This document shows, in pieces, positions 1 through 9,998 of a DNA stretch of 64,000 nucleotides. Source of the DNA: Symbiodinium natans (lineage: Eukaryota > Sar > Dinophyceae > Suessiales > Symbiodiniaceae); contig CAJNDS010002826.1 in assembly GCA_905221605.1 (NCBI GenBank), positions 1 through 64,000 on the forward strand. The letters are read 5' to 3'. The position numbers were made by a program, and so were the translations under genes. Below the pieces are notes generated by a model, which was not told the origin of the DNA, ran no database searches, and saw only the letters and a program-made list of their open reading frames with translations. Each line of letters opens with the position of its first letter. Positions within the stretch are counted from its first letter, which is position 1.

Positions 1-123
1 TGTGTGTGTGTGTCTGTGTGTGTGTGTCTGTGTGTGTGTGTGTGTGTGTCTGTGTGTGCGTGTGTCTGTGTCTGTGTGCGTGTGTGTGTGTCTGTGTGTG
101 TGTGTCTGTGTGTGTGTGTGTGT

Positions 124-155
<32 letters not shown>

Positions 156-206
156 CTGTGTGTGTCTGTCTGTCTGTGTGTCTGTGTGTGCGTGTGCGTG
201 TGTGTG
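1..206. repeat. (TG)n microsatellite with TC and CG interruptions
   Basis: Alternating TGTGTG broken by TGTC and TGCG steps runs from the left edge to about 206 and probably continues outside the window. It creates spurious Cys/Val reading frames in all + frames; these are not genes. Confidence 0.95.
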
Positions 207-786
207 GAAACAGGTATGTGCATCCTGGAAAGGCTTCACCGCCAAATCCGAGCAGAGGGGCAGAGGGGGTGTGGGGGTGGCTCTGCCCAACGAAGCTCCC
301 CCCCTGCCATGGCAGCGCCTGGACATCTGCGGATGTAGCTGGCATGCTATAACAACAAAAGTCGGGCCCTTTTCGTTTTGATCAAACCAGACCTTCCAGT
401 TTTCAGGCCGGTTGTGACATTTGTCGTGGTGTTCTACGATGGATTCAAAAATATTATTGTTCAAAACCGTGCTTGTTATGAAATGTCATGTCGTGTTTGA
501 GCACTTCCAGCATGACACAATCTTCATCAAGCAACATGCATTCTGCTCACATCACTTGCTCTCGTTCGAATCTTTTCACGTTGTGGGGAAACAGTACCGA
601 GCACGGCTAGTTGGATCTCGATCCCTCCTGTAAGACCCAAGACTGTTGTTGAGTCTCGAAATGTCCTGTGAGACACAGGGCTCCTTTCCCCTGCGAGAGG
701 AGACTACGGCTAACTCACGGTCTCTCACAAGTTCGGCCTAAGTGTGACGGCCTGAACAGGATATCCATGTGGTTCAGAACGACAGT
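207..786. other. Unassigned stretch after the (TG)n tract
   Basis: Unique sequence. A short + frame (421-633) has ordinary composition but no recognisable motif or splice context. I see no gene. Confidence 0.5.
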
Positions 787-1032
787 TCAAGAAGTTTCTG
801 GCTGTCTCTGAGAGCTTGACGAGGCAGCTTCACTCGGTTGCTCTAAGGCAGGTGCAGGGTTCACAAACTGCCACTGAGACTGGCGAGCCGCAACAGCCTC
901 CTGTTGCCGCATCTCACGGTCTGCCATGAGGTCGTCCAATACCTCAGCCACCTTCATGAGGGAATCCATATTCAAAGAGTGAAGCCACACCCGAAAATCA
1001 TTGAGCTGATCGCGCGTCAACGACCGCGCCAT
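787..1032 (-). CDS. Hypothetical small protein or first exon (82 aa)
   Basis: Reading leftward from an ATG at 1032-1030, the frame stays open for 82 codons to a TGA at 789-787. The product begins MARSLTRDQLNDFRVWL and is acidic and helix-prone (VAEVLDDLMADREMRQQ), turning Ser/Gln-rich at the end. Just before the ATG the minus strand reads CTTTTCTCAG, a good 3' splice acceptor seven bases upstream, as expected for a cis- or trans-spliced dinoflagellate 5' end. I do not recognise the family. It could be the first exon of a longer gene or chance; the natural composition and acceptor favour coding. Confidence 0.4.
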   Translation of the reverse strand: MARSLTRDQLNDFRVWLHSLNMDSLMKVAEVLDDLMADREMRQQEAVAARQSQWQFVNPAPALEQPSEAASSSSQRQPETS

Positions 1033-1940
1033 GAAAATGCTGAGAAAAGTACAGCGATGAAAAGAACGAGACTCGAGCCTGCATGGTCGAGCAAACAAGC
1101 GGAACTGTCACCACATGAAGTAAGGCCCGCACTAACAAGGGTTCCTGATTGTACACGCTCATTGAGCCGCCTGGTCCCTTACCGGATATTCGTGTGCACA
1201 TGAGTCCTCTCCTGACATGGTTGCAAGAACGTTTACGTTAGTCTCCAAGGGTGGCGAGGGTGGGTTTTTCGAAAACAATCTATCAGCTTCTAAGAGCACT
1301 TTCCGGGCATCCTGCCCTTTGAGAGGTCCCGCTGCGACGGGTGTATAAGTAAATACAAATCCTGCATGAACAAGCATAAAACTGATCAAGCATTAGAAAT
1401 AAGTTGTGCAAAAAGGCAAGCACTGAAACAACAATCAAATGTTTTGTTCACCACAACATTTTGATGTTGTTTCCTTTGAACAATAAAGCTCTATCTTCTC
1501 CAGGCATTCGAAGAACGATACAGGTGTTAGGCAAATCAGGTGTTAGGCAGTGAAGAGCGCGAGGGCATATGCGTCGGCCTGCACTTGCATGTGCTTCTTG
1601 TGCTTGTGATTCTACATGGTTGCATCAGTTCTGAAGGCGTGCATCCGTCATGAGTGCATTTGCAACTTTCGAGCGCAGTCTTGCATCAGTGTGTGTTTGC
1701 GGTTGGGCTTTCCCTCCTGGGCGCCCACCAACGGCGGGTTGCCGAGCCTCCGATTGGAGGTAAGTTCACCTGAAGCTTTTAGGCTGTCCCGCCTGAGGTC
1801 GTGTTTTGTCAGGCGGTCAAGCACACTATCCCCTCCCCTCTCGCCTCTCAAACTATCTTCAAAATCGCAACAGGCCCCGATGCCATTTCTTTGAATTTTC
1901 AGATCAAGCCGATCCCTGGCTCAGCCCGGCCCGCTGAGCT
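1033..1940. other. Unassigned stretch upstream of the Lys/Ser-rich ORF
   Basis: Short frames at 1159-1389 (-) and 1616-1894 (+) lack recognisable motifs. Near 1900 the + strand carries TTTCTTTGAATTTTCAG, a possible splice acceptor shortly before the ATG at 1941. No other structure seen. Confidence 0.4.
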
Positions 1941-2976
1941 ATGATTCCTGTGGCAGCTGTTCGCCAGCTGCTCGACGCTGGCGGAAACTCCTCTTCAGGA
2001 GCTTTGATGATGCCTTGGCAACCTTGGCTTCAACCGGCAGCCTTGGGAGCCACCGCCATGCCGTCTTGCTTTGATGAAAAGAAGTTGGCCAAAGCCTTGA
2101 AAAAGCAGATGGCCAAAAAGCACGATAAGAAGAAGAAGAGGTCGAAGAAATCCAGAGGCAGGACCTCTTCAAGCTCCTCCTCAGACTCATCTTCGTCCTC
2201 TTCGGAGTCTTCAAGCTCCAAAAAGAAAAAGAAGGGATCCAAGCGTCGTCGGCGTCATGAGGGTCGTCACCGAAGCCGTGCCTCCAAGCGTCGTCGACAT
2301 CATGAGGGTCGTAGCCGTAGCCGTACCTCCAAGCATCGTCGACGGCGCGCGGACAGCCGAAGCCATCCACGTGCGGCTTTGGTGCTTTCGCCTGGGCCCG
2401 GCCCTGATCCTTGTGAGGGTCAACCTGCATCGTGGAAGCTATGGGAAAGTCAAGATTCCCGTCAAACTTGGGACGCCAGCCACTCTGGCAAACAATGGAG
2501 CCACCGTGAGGACGGGAGGGGTTCCTGGTCGTGGCAACCTTCCAGCTCTTGGCAGCCCTCTGGCAACGGCAAGATCCAAAAGGGTCGTGGCAAAGGAAAA
2601 AGGTACCCCCTCCAGCGCAACTCGGACTCGGACCTGATTGAAGGATCCAAACTCAAGACGAGCAAAGCCGCGGAATGGTGGCAGCACGCCATTCAGGAAG
2701 CCATGCAGGATCACTCTCGCGATGCATCGGTCAATGAAGCAGTCAAGGACGGATCCCAGAAGCTGCTTTTCGCTGCGCAACATGCGAGGTTCACAAAAGC
2801 GCGCCTGCTCCGCATTCTTCACGGCAGAAGCCCTCAGTATGATTCTGATCCAGGCTGGAGTGCCTGGTGCTGTTGAAACAGCGCTAGTGGAAGAGTTTGA
2901 AACCACCAGGGCCATCATCATCGACATCCCACCTGAAGCCTGCGCTCCGTACACGGTTGGAGTTGATCCTCAGTAG
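1941..2976 (+). CDS. Lys/Ser/Arg-rich (SR-like) hypothetical protein, frameshifted
   Basis: An ATG-initiated frame runs 311 codons to 2876. After a neutral N-terminus (about 1-55) comes a very basic block (KKLAKALKKQMAKKHDKKKK), a run of some 20 Ser/Asp/Glu residues (about 75-95), then two imperfect repeats rich in RRRRHEGR and SRSRTSK dipeptides (about 98-140), a Trp/Ser/Gly-rich stretch and a basic GRGKGKR patch. This resembles the low-complexity arms of RNA-binding SR-type proteins, but no RRM is seen. Near 2840 the coding character moves to another + frame, which continues with a more ordinary sequence (ALVEEFETTRAIIIDIPPEA) to a TAG at 2974-2976. I infer one decayed gene with a frameshift, perhaps part of a mobile-element polyprotein, since the next frame looks like its continuation. 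Confidence 0.45.
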
Positions 2977-3002
2977 ACCCCACACGGGGAAGAGCGTACA
3001 AG

Positions 3003-3440
3003 GTGAGTTTTGCTCACGGCACCGATGAGCATGGTGCCAAGTACATCCTCCGAGAGGGCCAGATTCGTCCCCTCGAGTGGACCCCGGGGGACTACCCATC
3101 ATTTGGGTTCAACTGTGTGGGTTTTCAGGGCTCGTTGGACGAGCCGTCCATGATTTCCCGCCTGTGTGAGAAAGGCTTTCAGATTGGAAGGGCCAGCAGA
3201 GCTTCCTCTTCCTGGGCACTTTCTGTCGTGTTTTGGACCACGGAAGCTGCTCCGCAGGAGGAACTTGGCGTTCCCAATCAATCTGCAGGAAGAAACTTGC
3301 CTGCCGATATGAAGGGATGTGGGCCTTGCACCCTGGCCACTGTTTGCTCAGCAAGTTTGTGTATCTCCGTCCTTCCTTGGGCGACAATGTCTTTCGCAGT
3401 TGCAAAGCAAGATTCACTCGCGGTGAGCCTGCACAAATAG
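3003..3440 (+). CDS. Hypothetical protein with an HGT...ILREG motif, probable downstream part of the 1.9-kb ORF
   Basis: The open frame starts 27 bases after the previous stop. Its first 70 residues look genuinely coding: FAHGTDEHGAKYILREG followed by IRPLEWTPGDYPSFGF. The pattern His-Gly-Thr, about nine residues, Ile-Leu, two residues, Gly resembles the entry motif of ADP-ribosyltransferase-like folds, but the remaining catalytic elements are not visible, so I do not assign that function. After about residue 75 the composition becomes Ser/Ala/Cys-rich and less convincing. There is no clear start codon context; position and strand suggest it was once joined to the preceding ORF. Confidence 0.35.
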   Translation: MSFAHGTDEHGAKYILREGQIRPLEWTPGDYPSFGFNCVGFQGSLDEPSMISRLCEKGFQIGRASRASSSWALSVVFWTTEAAPQEELGVPNQSAGRNLPADMKGCGPCTLATVCSASLCISVLPWATMSFAVAKQDSLAVSLHK

Positions 3441-3582
3441 CATCTGCCGACAGACACTGCGTTTTAAAGATCCTTCACACCTTTGTGAACCTTCTCGTAT
3501 ATATCCGGGGTCATCGAGCGGGTGCCATATTGCGCCGCCGGGCTGAACTGGCGACGGAAAAACCACGCTGACTTAACCTGCT

Positions 3583-3825
3583 GCGTTCGGGTGGACCCGA
3601 CGCAGGGGGGCGGGGTGGTTGACAGGCGTTGCCGTGTCTTCGACCCGCGGCCTCAAGTAGCTGTGCTCGGGTGTACCCGGTGCAGAGGGGGAGGGGCGGT
3701 TGACGGGCATCGCTGCGTCTTCTGCCCGCGACCTCGATAGAGAGTAGCTGTACTCGGGTGTACCCGGTGCAGAGGGGAAGGGGCGGTTGACGGGCAGCCC
3801 GCGACCCGCGACCTCGATGGGGAAA
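3583..3825. repeat. Three tandem copies of a roughly 80-bp GC-rich unit
   Basis: The unit contains CTCGGGTGTACCCGGTGCAG followed by a G-rich run, GGTTGACGGGC and a CCCGCGACCTCGAT end. Copies begin near 3587, 3668 and 3751; the first is the most diverged (GGACCCGACGCAGGG). Each copy has a GGGTGTACCC-type palindrome at its left. Confidence 0.8.
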
Positions 3826-4118
3826 CGCCTCTCACTCGAGTGACTGGCAAGCGTCGCAAGCCTTCTCGCGATGAAGCCATGAACGGGCCCGAGGCTCTTG
3901 TTGTGTTGCGCCCAGCAGGAGCGTCTGTGTCCCTTTGAGTCATTGAAGTGCCGCGCGTTGCTTTTGTACGAGTGTTTGCTCGTCAATGTAAAAGACGCTC
4001 AACTTAGTATGCGCCTCCTACGATTCAGTGATTCAGTACATGTTACACACGTATCTCTAGGCTCGAGCTCAGTCCGAACGAACCATTCATCCTCAGACGA
4101 CTGTCTGACCTTGATAGA
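3826..4118. other. Unassigned spacer
   Basis: No ORF, repeat or RNA gene recognised; runs directly into the Pro-rich relic that follows. Confidence 0.4.
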
Positions 4119-4822
4119 TTGCCGACATGCAGCCCCAGAATCCCAGGCCTGGTGTCGCACTTTATGCCGACACATCATCCCTTTCAGTACAAACCACCCC
4201 CGCCCCCCCCGCCCATGACACCGCACGAGCAAGCAAAGAACGGCTTTCCCGCCGCCCCCACCACACCTTCCTGGGGCTTATTGCCGGCGCCAGAAATGGT
4301 CCATTTCGAGCTTTCCAACCAGCTCCCGTGTACCAAGCGTGGGACATCAGACTCCGACGCACCAGTTTCCTGGCTGACAGAGGGCCCGCAAGTTGCCCGC
4401 CGAGTTCAAGACCACGCCTCCCCATTACGACTCCAACGTCAAGTTTAGCCTTGACTTGCCAAACCCGAGTCAACCCAACCGAGGCAGCCCAGCACAATCC
4501 AAGGCATCAAGAATGTCCCATTCTCAACCTCGCGCACTGCAACTGGTCTTCGTATTGGAGCAGAATGCTCGCGCATGGAAAGTTTTTTTTTCAGATTTTG
4601 TGTGTGAGGGAAGTGGTCGATGTCATGTTCTTTGGTGACCTCCAACCAGGCTTTGAGAAAGCGAAAGATCAACTTTGGATCAAGTTGCTGCAACGTATGC
4701 CACCGAGGCTGGACACCAGTTGAACAGAAAGACCAACCTCACCCAGCTTGCTGAGCACATCGCCGTCTGGATGTCGGAATTCAAAACCGACACTCCAACA
4801 GCAACAGCAGCAACAAGCTGAA
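4119..4822 (+). pseudogene. Decayed Pro/Gln/Ser-rich coding relic
   Basis: Coding-like sequence moves between the three + frames. One frame has a Pro tract (PPPPPPPMTPHEQAKNGF), another gives HYDSNVKFSLDLPNPSQPN, and near 4640-4820 two frames give FGDLQPGFEKAKDQLWIKLL and LNRKTNLTQLAEHIAVWM, both helix-like. This is what a frameshifted gag-like or host reading frame would look like. No zinc knuckle, protease or other motif is present, so the family is unknown. The tail ends in a short CAACAGCAGCAACAG run near 4799. Confidence 0.3.
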
Positions 4823-4923
4823 AAGGACGCCAGGATTCAAACACACACAACCCTAGCCGCGTGCATCTGTTTTGGACCGATTGCACAACAGTGGCGCGAG
4901 TCTTGCTCCATGGCAAAGACCCT

Positions 4924-6413
4924 TCACACACAGGCAAATTGAAAGGCTGAACACTCAAGTGCGCAACGCAACATGCTCAAGTGTGTAACACGCGCACGGG
5001 CGGCCAGTGTGCGGAGCATGCGAGGGGGTTTCGGGCGGTAGCGCAAGCAACCAGAGCTCGCAGATTGACGTCCACCATTTCCACTCCACCTCCAACACCG
5101 CTTTGTTTTGCCGTTTCGGCTTTGTTTAAGCAGAACAAGCACGCGGTGTGGTGGGATTGTTGCAACAAGGTTGCGCTTAAAGAATTTTCTGGTATTGGAT
5201 GCCAAGTTGAAAAGCGGTTGCCAAAGTTGGAGCAAAGAGCGAAATAGGCGCTGTTTTGCTGAAAACAAGCCTTCTTCCATGCTCCAAAGCCTCCACGTAG
5301 TTTCTTTTTCGAACCCGCACTTATCAAAGCAAGTTCTGTCCGTCGAGTAGGAACATGTTCCATTCCATGCCGAATATTGGATTGCAAAAAAAAGTAGCAA
5401 TACCTGTTTCCAAACGCAGAGCGCAATCTTGGTGGAATAAATCTTCTCGCGGTGCAGCTGCACGGTTTTGTGCTTTCTCGCGGCTTCTTGCACATTGGTT
5501 GCCGTGGAGCCCAAATAGAACATGTGATTTTTTAACTGGATTGGTGGCAAAACCGTGGTGATGTAGACAATGATTTGAAACTGTTTGATTGGCTGCATGG
5601 AGAATTGCACGCATCTGCAGTTGATTCTTTGCAGAATTCTGTTTGTGACGTTCAACGGCCTGCATCCATGCAGCTCTGTGGCGACACATTGAGTGTCAAA
5701 TGAAGGCAAAAGAACGGCAGGACCGGAAGGTTCTCTCCATGCGCAAGACCCAGTTCTTAATGCACTTGAGCAACTGTAAGAACTTTACTTGCATGCACTG
5801 TCAAGTTCCCACTGGCTGACCACCATGGGGCGCGCGCTGGCCTTTCTTTTGCTGCAGGCTTGAGTGAGGGTTTGACTGCTGTCTGGTAGTCTTTCCCCTT
5901 GGAATCGGTAGCTGCTGCTACTCGCAGGCTTCCTCCCTGAGAAGCTTGGGCGCACTTGGGAATGTGGTCAGACTGGTAATAAAGCCGCAAGTTGTGTTGG
6001 CTGTTGCTTGGGACTGCTCCACTGGCTGACCACCGTGGGGCGCGTGCTGGCTTGCCTCTCCTCTGGGAAAGTTGGCCAATTTGTACCTTCCCTTTTTGCT
6101 CTTGTGTGCCTGGTACCTGACCGTGTTGGCCGGTAACTTCGCTGTCCTTCTTCGATTTCCGTGCTAACCTTCTTTGGTTTTGATGATCTGGCAAACCCTC
6201 GCGTTTTGCGACCCCCCCGCATGCTCTGCGCTGCTCGATTTTACCTGGATTTCTGCGACGACCTCGAGTACTGAGCGCGGGGGACACATAGACGTTTGGT
6301 GCTTTGGTCTTGCGGGTTGCTGCGGGTTGGTGGTTGCGTTTTGTGGTGGTTTTGGTGTGTGTTTGCTTTGGTTTTCGCACCTGCTCTGTTTCACCCCTAG
6401 TGTTGAGACCCAC
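4924..6413 (-). pseudogene. Minus-strand hypothetical coding relic, basic N-terminal part
   Basis: Two adjoining minus-strand frames cover this interval. Read from 6413 to 5757, the first gives about 218 residues of Lys/Arg/Gln/Thr-rich sequence with an internal repeat (ARAPRWSASG and ARAPWWSASG, some 65 residues apart); at DNA level this is a direct repeat of about 32 bp at 5812-5845 and 6019-6052. The second (5709-4924) stays open for about 260 codons, with neighbouring frames also coding-like (ATNPVKKSHVLFGLHGNQC), suggesting frameshifts. Composition resembles an RNA- or DNA-binding protein, for example a retroelement gag, but no family motif is visible. A + strand frame over 5650-5820 is also coding-like, so even the strand is uncertain. 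Confidence 0.3.
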
Positions 6414-6840
6414 AAGAACGGCCTACTGCGCTGCTAATGTAGTAAAGAGGCGTCGGTCCAAAAAAAAGAAGCCATAAAAGAAAAGACATTGATATCCAAC
6501 CTTTCGCAAGACAGCACGCAGTGCGCAGTTCTACGCATGCAGCACACATAGACAGCGCAGGATGCCTTCTCGTGTTTCTTGATGTCGCAACACTCACTAC
6601 CTACACGCAGCAACAGTGCAAAACAACAGACATGCAGCGCACGAACACGAGCACATACACACAGTGCGGGATGTCTTCAACCCTTCATTGACGTCTTCGC
6701 GCCCCATGACGTCCAGATCGGACATCGCCCAAACATGTTACATTTGACAGCAGCTGATCACTTCCCACAGAGAGACGAGTCTGAGCGCAGGACTGGTCAC
6801 CTTCCCTCCCAAACGACATCTCTTTTTTTCCCGGTCCACT
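6414..6840. other. Unassigned spacer before the minisatellite block
   Basis: Contains repeated CACATACACAC/CAGCGCA-type words but no gene or clear tandem repeat. Confidence 0.4.
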
Positions 6841-7450
6841 GCATGGCTGGTATTTGCCATGGTTTGGAACCAGCGAATTCGGGGACCATGGTATTTGCGA
6901 TGGTTTTGGAAGCAGCGAATTCGGGGACCATTGTTTTTGCGATGCTTTTGGAAACAGCGAATTCGGGGACCATAGTATTTGCGACGCTTTTGGAACCAGC
7001 GAATTCGGGGACCATGGTATTTGCGATGGTTTTGGAACCAGCCACGGAAGCTTCTTGCGATGGTTTTGGAAACAGCGAATTCGGGGACCATGGTGGTATT
7101 TGCGATGCTTTTGGAACCAGCGAATTCGGGGACCATGGTGTTTGCGATGCTTTTGGAAGCAGCGAATTCGGGGACTATGTTATTTGCGATGCGTTTGGAA
7201 CCAGCGAACTCGGGGACCATGGTATTTGCGATGGTTTTGGAAACAGTGAATTCGGGGACCATGGTATTTGCGATGGTTTGGAAACAGCGAATTGGGGACC
7301 ATGGTATTTGCGATGCTTTTGGAAGCAGCGAATTCGGGGACCATGGTATTTGCCATGTGTTTGGAACCAGCGAATTCGGGGAGCATGGCGTGGTATTTGC
7401 GATGGTTTTATGGAAACAGCGAATTCGGGGACCATGGTATTTGCGATGCG
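6841..7450. repeat. 42-bp minisatellite, about 13 copies
   Basis: The unit reads GTATTTGCGATGGTTTTGG, then A(A/C/G)(A/C)CAGCGAATTCGGGG and ACCATG. GAATTC occurrences at 6875, 6917, 6959 and 7001 are exactly 42 bp apart; later units are 40-45 bp and one is replaced around 7035-7065. Because 42 is a multiple of three, several frames on both strands stay open, giving artefactual 14-residue repeat proteins such as GICDGFGTSEFGDH. I treat it as a satellite, not a gene. Confidence 0.9.
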
Positions 7451-7459
7451 GTGTTTTCA

Positions 7460-8095
7460 GACGCCCAGGGCGTCCGCGGCGTACCACGTCTGTACTACAA
7501 AAAGTCGACTTTCCAGCCACGGAAGCTCCGCGTGTCCGCGGCGTATTACGTTTTGTACTACAAAAGTCGACTGTCCAGCCACGGAAGCTCCAGGTGTCCC
7601 CGGCGTATTTTTCGTCTGTACCACGGAAGCTCCGTGTGTCCGCGGCGTACTACATTTTGCTACAATAAGTCGACTTTTCAGCCACGGAAGCTCCGGGTGT
7701 CCCCGGCGTACTGTACGTCTGTACTACAAAAGCCGACTTTCCAGCCACGGAAGCTCCGCGTGTCCGCGGCGTACTACGTTTGTACTACAAAAGTCGACTT
7801 TCCAGCCACGGCAGCTCCGGGTGTCCCCGGCGTACTACATTTGTACTACAAAAGTCGACTTTCCAGCCGCGGAAGCTCCGCGTGTCCGCGCCGTACTACG
7901 TTTGTGCTACAAGAGTCGACTTTCCCGCCACGGACGCTCCGGATGTCCGCGGCGTACTACTTTTGTACTACCCTATGTCGACTTTCCTGCCACGGAAGCA
8001 CCGGGCGTCCCGGTGTACTACATTTGTACTAGAAAAGTCGACTTTCTAGCCACAGAAGTCCCCGGCGTACTACGTCTGTGCTACAAACGTCGACA
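7460..8095. repeat. About 61-bp minisatellite, about 10 copies
   Basis: The unit contains AAAAGTCGACTTTCCAGCCA followed by CGGAAGCTCC, a variable (G/C)(G/T)GTGTCC, (G/C)CGGCGTACTAC and TTTGTACTAC. GTCGAC or a close variant recurs near 7503, 7567, 7669, 7731, 7793, 7854, 7915, 7977, 8037 and 8091, a spacing of about 61 bp. Two sub-types alternate (CCGCGTGTCCGCGG and CCGGGTGTCCCCGG), suggesting a higher-order dimer. Apparent ORFs through it are artefacts. Confidence 0.9.
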
Positions 8096-8290
8096 AAAAC
8101 GCAAAAACACAACGGTTTTGGCACCGCGACGTTACGTTTGTGTGTAAAAAAACGCAAAAACACGACGGTTTTGGCACCGCGCCAACGCCGAAACCCGCAG
8201 AGGGTTGACGCGGAAATCAAGAAACGTAAAAAAAACGACGGTTTTAGCGCCGCGACCACGCAGAAACCCGCAGAGGGCCACGCCGAAACA
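8096..8290. repeat. Tandem ACG(A)CGGTTTTGGCACCGCG units
   Basis: Three related segments carry AACGCAAAAACAC(A/G)ACGG or AAACGTAAAAAAAACGACGG followed by TTTTGGCACCGCG or TTTTAGCGCCGCG, with AAACCCGCAGAGGG twice. It follows the 61-bp array and leads into the left arm of the inverted repeat. Confidence 0.7.
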
Positions 8291-8950
8291 CTTCGATGCA
8301 AAAATGGCAGTTTTGAGTTGCTTGCTTGGCACATCTCGTGTCGATTGTTTTCTTTGTTTTGTGTATTTTCTCACTAAAAGCTCGTGTCAATTTTTTCCCC
8401 AAAAGCATCGCGAAGGGTTCTTCCGTGCGGAGCTCTGACCCAACAACGTAGAGTGAAGTGCACAGAGTGAAGCGCATAGAGAAGTGCATGGAGTCAAGTG
8501 CATGGAGTGAAGTGCATAGAGTCAAGCATGGAGTGACGTGCATAGAGTGAAGTGCATAGAGTCAAGTGCATAGAGTGAAGTGCATAGAGGGCATAGAGTG
8601 AATTGCATAGAGTGAAGTGCATAGAGTCAAGTGCATAGAGTGAAGTGCATAGAGGGCATAGAGTGAATTGCATAGAGTGAAGTGCATAGAGTGAAGTGTA
8701 GAGTGAATTGCATAGAGTGAAGTGCATAGAGTGAAGTGCATAGAGTGAAGTGCAGAGTGAAGTGCATAGAGTGAATTGCATAGAGTGAAGTGGAAGTTTC
8801 AAGAAATTAGTAGACCTTCGTACCTTGTCCAAGATTTCTAAATTGAAATTACTCTTTCTAAGGTGGCGGGCTGGGTTGACATCGCGTGGTCGCGGCGCAA
8901 AACCGTCGTTTTTTTTACGTTTCTTGATTTGCGCGGACAACCCTCTGCGG
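8195..8950. repeat. 67-bp inverted repeat enclosing a 14-bp minisatellite
   Basis: The left arm 8195-8261 begins CCGCAGAGGGTTGACGCGG and ends CGCGACCACGC. The right arm 8884-8950 is its reverse complement, beginning GCGTGGTCGCGGCGC and ending CAACCCTCTGCGG, with only a few mismatches over 67 positions. The arms are 622 bp apart. Transcribed, this would form a long stem; as DNA it could be the ends of a small transposon-like unit, although no flanking target duplication is evident. Confidence 0.85.
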
Positions 8951-9325
8951 ACTGCCAAAAATGAGCTCAAAATAATTAGGCGTCAAGGGATTTTCACACT
9001 TCGACACAAAAGCAAGCCCACAGGCCTCTTGATCGTCAATGTAATCGCAGTCTCGCTTTCAGCTTCCGCGAGAACTCGCGAGGGTATCCGGTCGACAAGA
9101 ACCCACGTGTCAGCGCCTTGCAAAAGGGCAAAGTGAACACTGCAGATCTAAGTGGGTGCGTTTTCGGTGCAGAGACCCATTATCATTATGCCTCTTCCAT
9201 CAAAGGGAGGCGGCAATGATGACATATCAGCGCCTTCTCTGCATTACTGCTTGGCACATCTCGTGTCGATTTCTTTTTCTTGTTTTGTGCATTTTCTCAC
9301 TGAAAGCTCGTGTCGATTTTTTTCT
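8323..9325. repeat. 75-80-bp direct repeat, copies at 8323-8397 and 9248-9325
   Basis: Both copies start TGCTTGGCACATCTCGTGTC, continue GATT plus a T-rich stretch, TTGTTTTGTG(T/C)ATTTTCTCAC and TGAAAGCTCGTGTC (first copy TAAAAGCTCGTGTC), and end in a T run. They are the same strand, about 0.93 kb apart, and enclose the 14-bp array and the right inverted-repeat arm. Confidence 0.8.
8450..8792. repeat. 14-bp minisatellite CATAGAGTGAAGTG
   Basis: About 23 units of CATAGAGTGAAGTG with variants CATAGAGTCAAGTG and CATAGAGTGAATTG. Several copies of a longer cassette (CATAGAGGG then CATAGAGTGAATTG) indicate amplification of multi-unit blocks. Confidence 0.9.
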
Positions 9326-9344
9326 CATTTTTGCCTACAGAGCC

Positions 9345-9998
<654 letters not shown>

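Noticed and set aside
1025-1045. CATTTT before the minus-strand ATG as a relict spliced leader
   Set aside because: Only six bases match the leader; the acceptor-like CTTTTCTCAG is the more informative feature.
6841-8792. CRISPR-like arrays
   Set aside because: Units are directly tandem without unique spacers, and the genome is eukaryotic.
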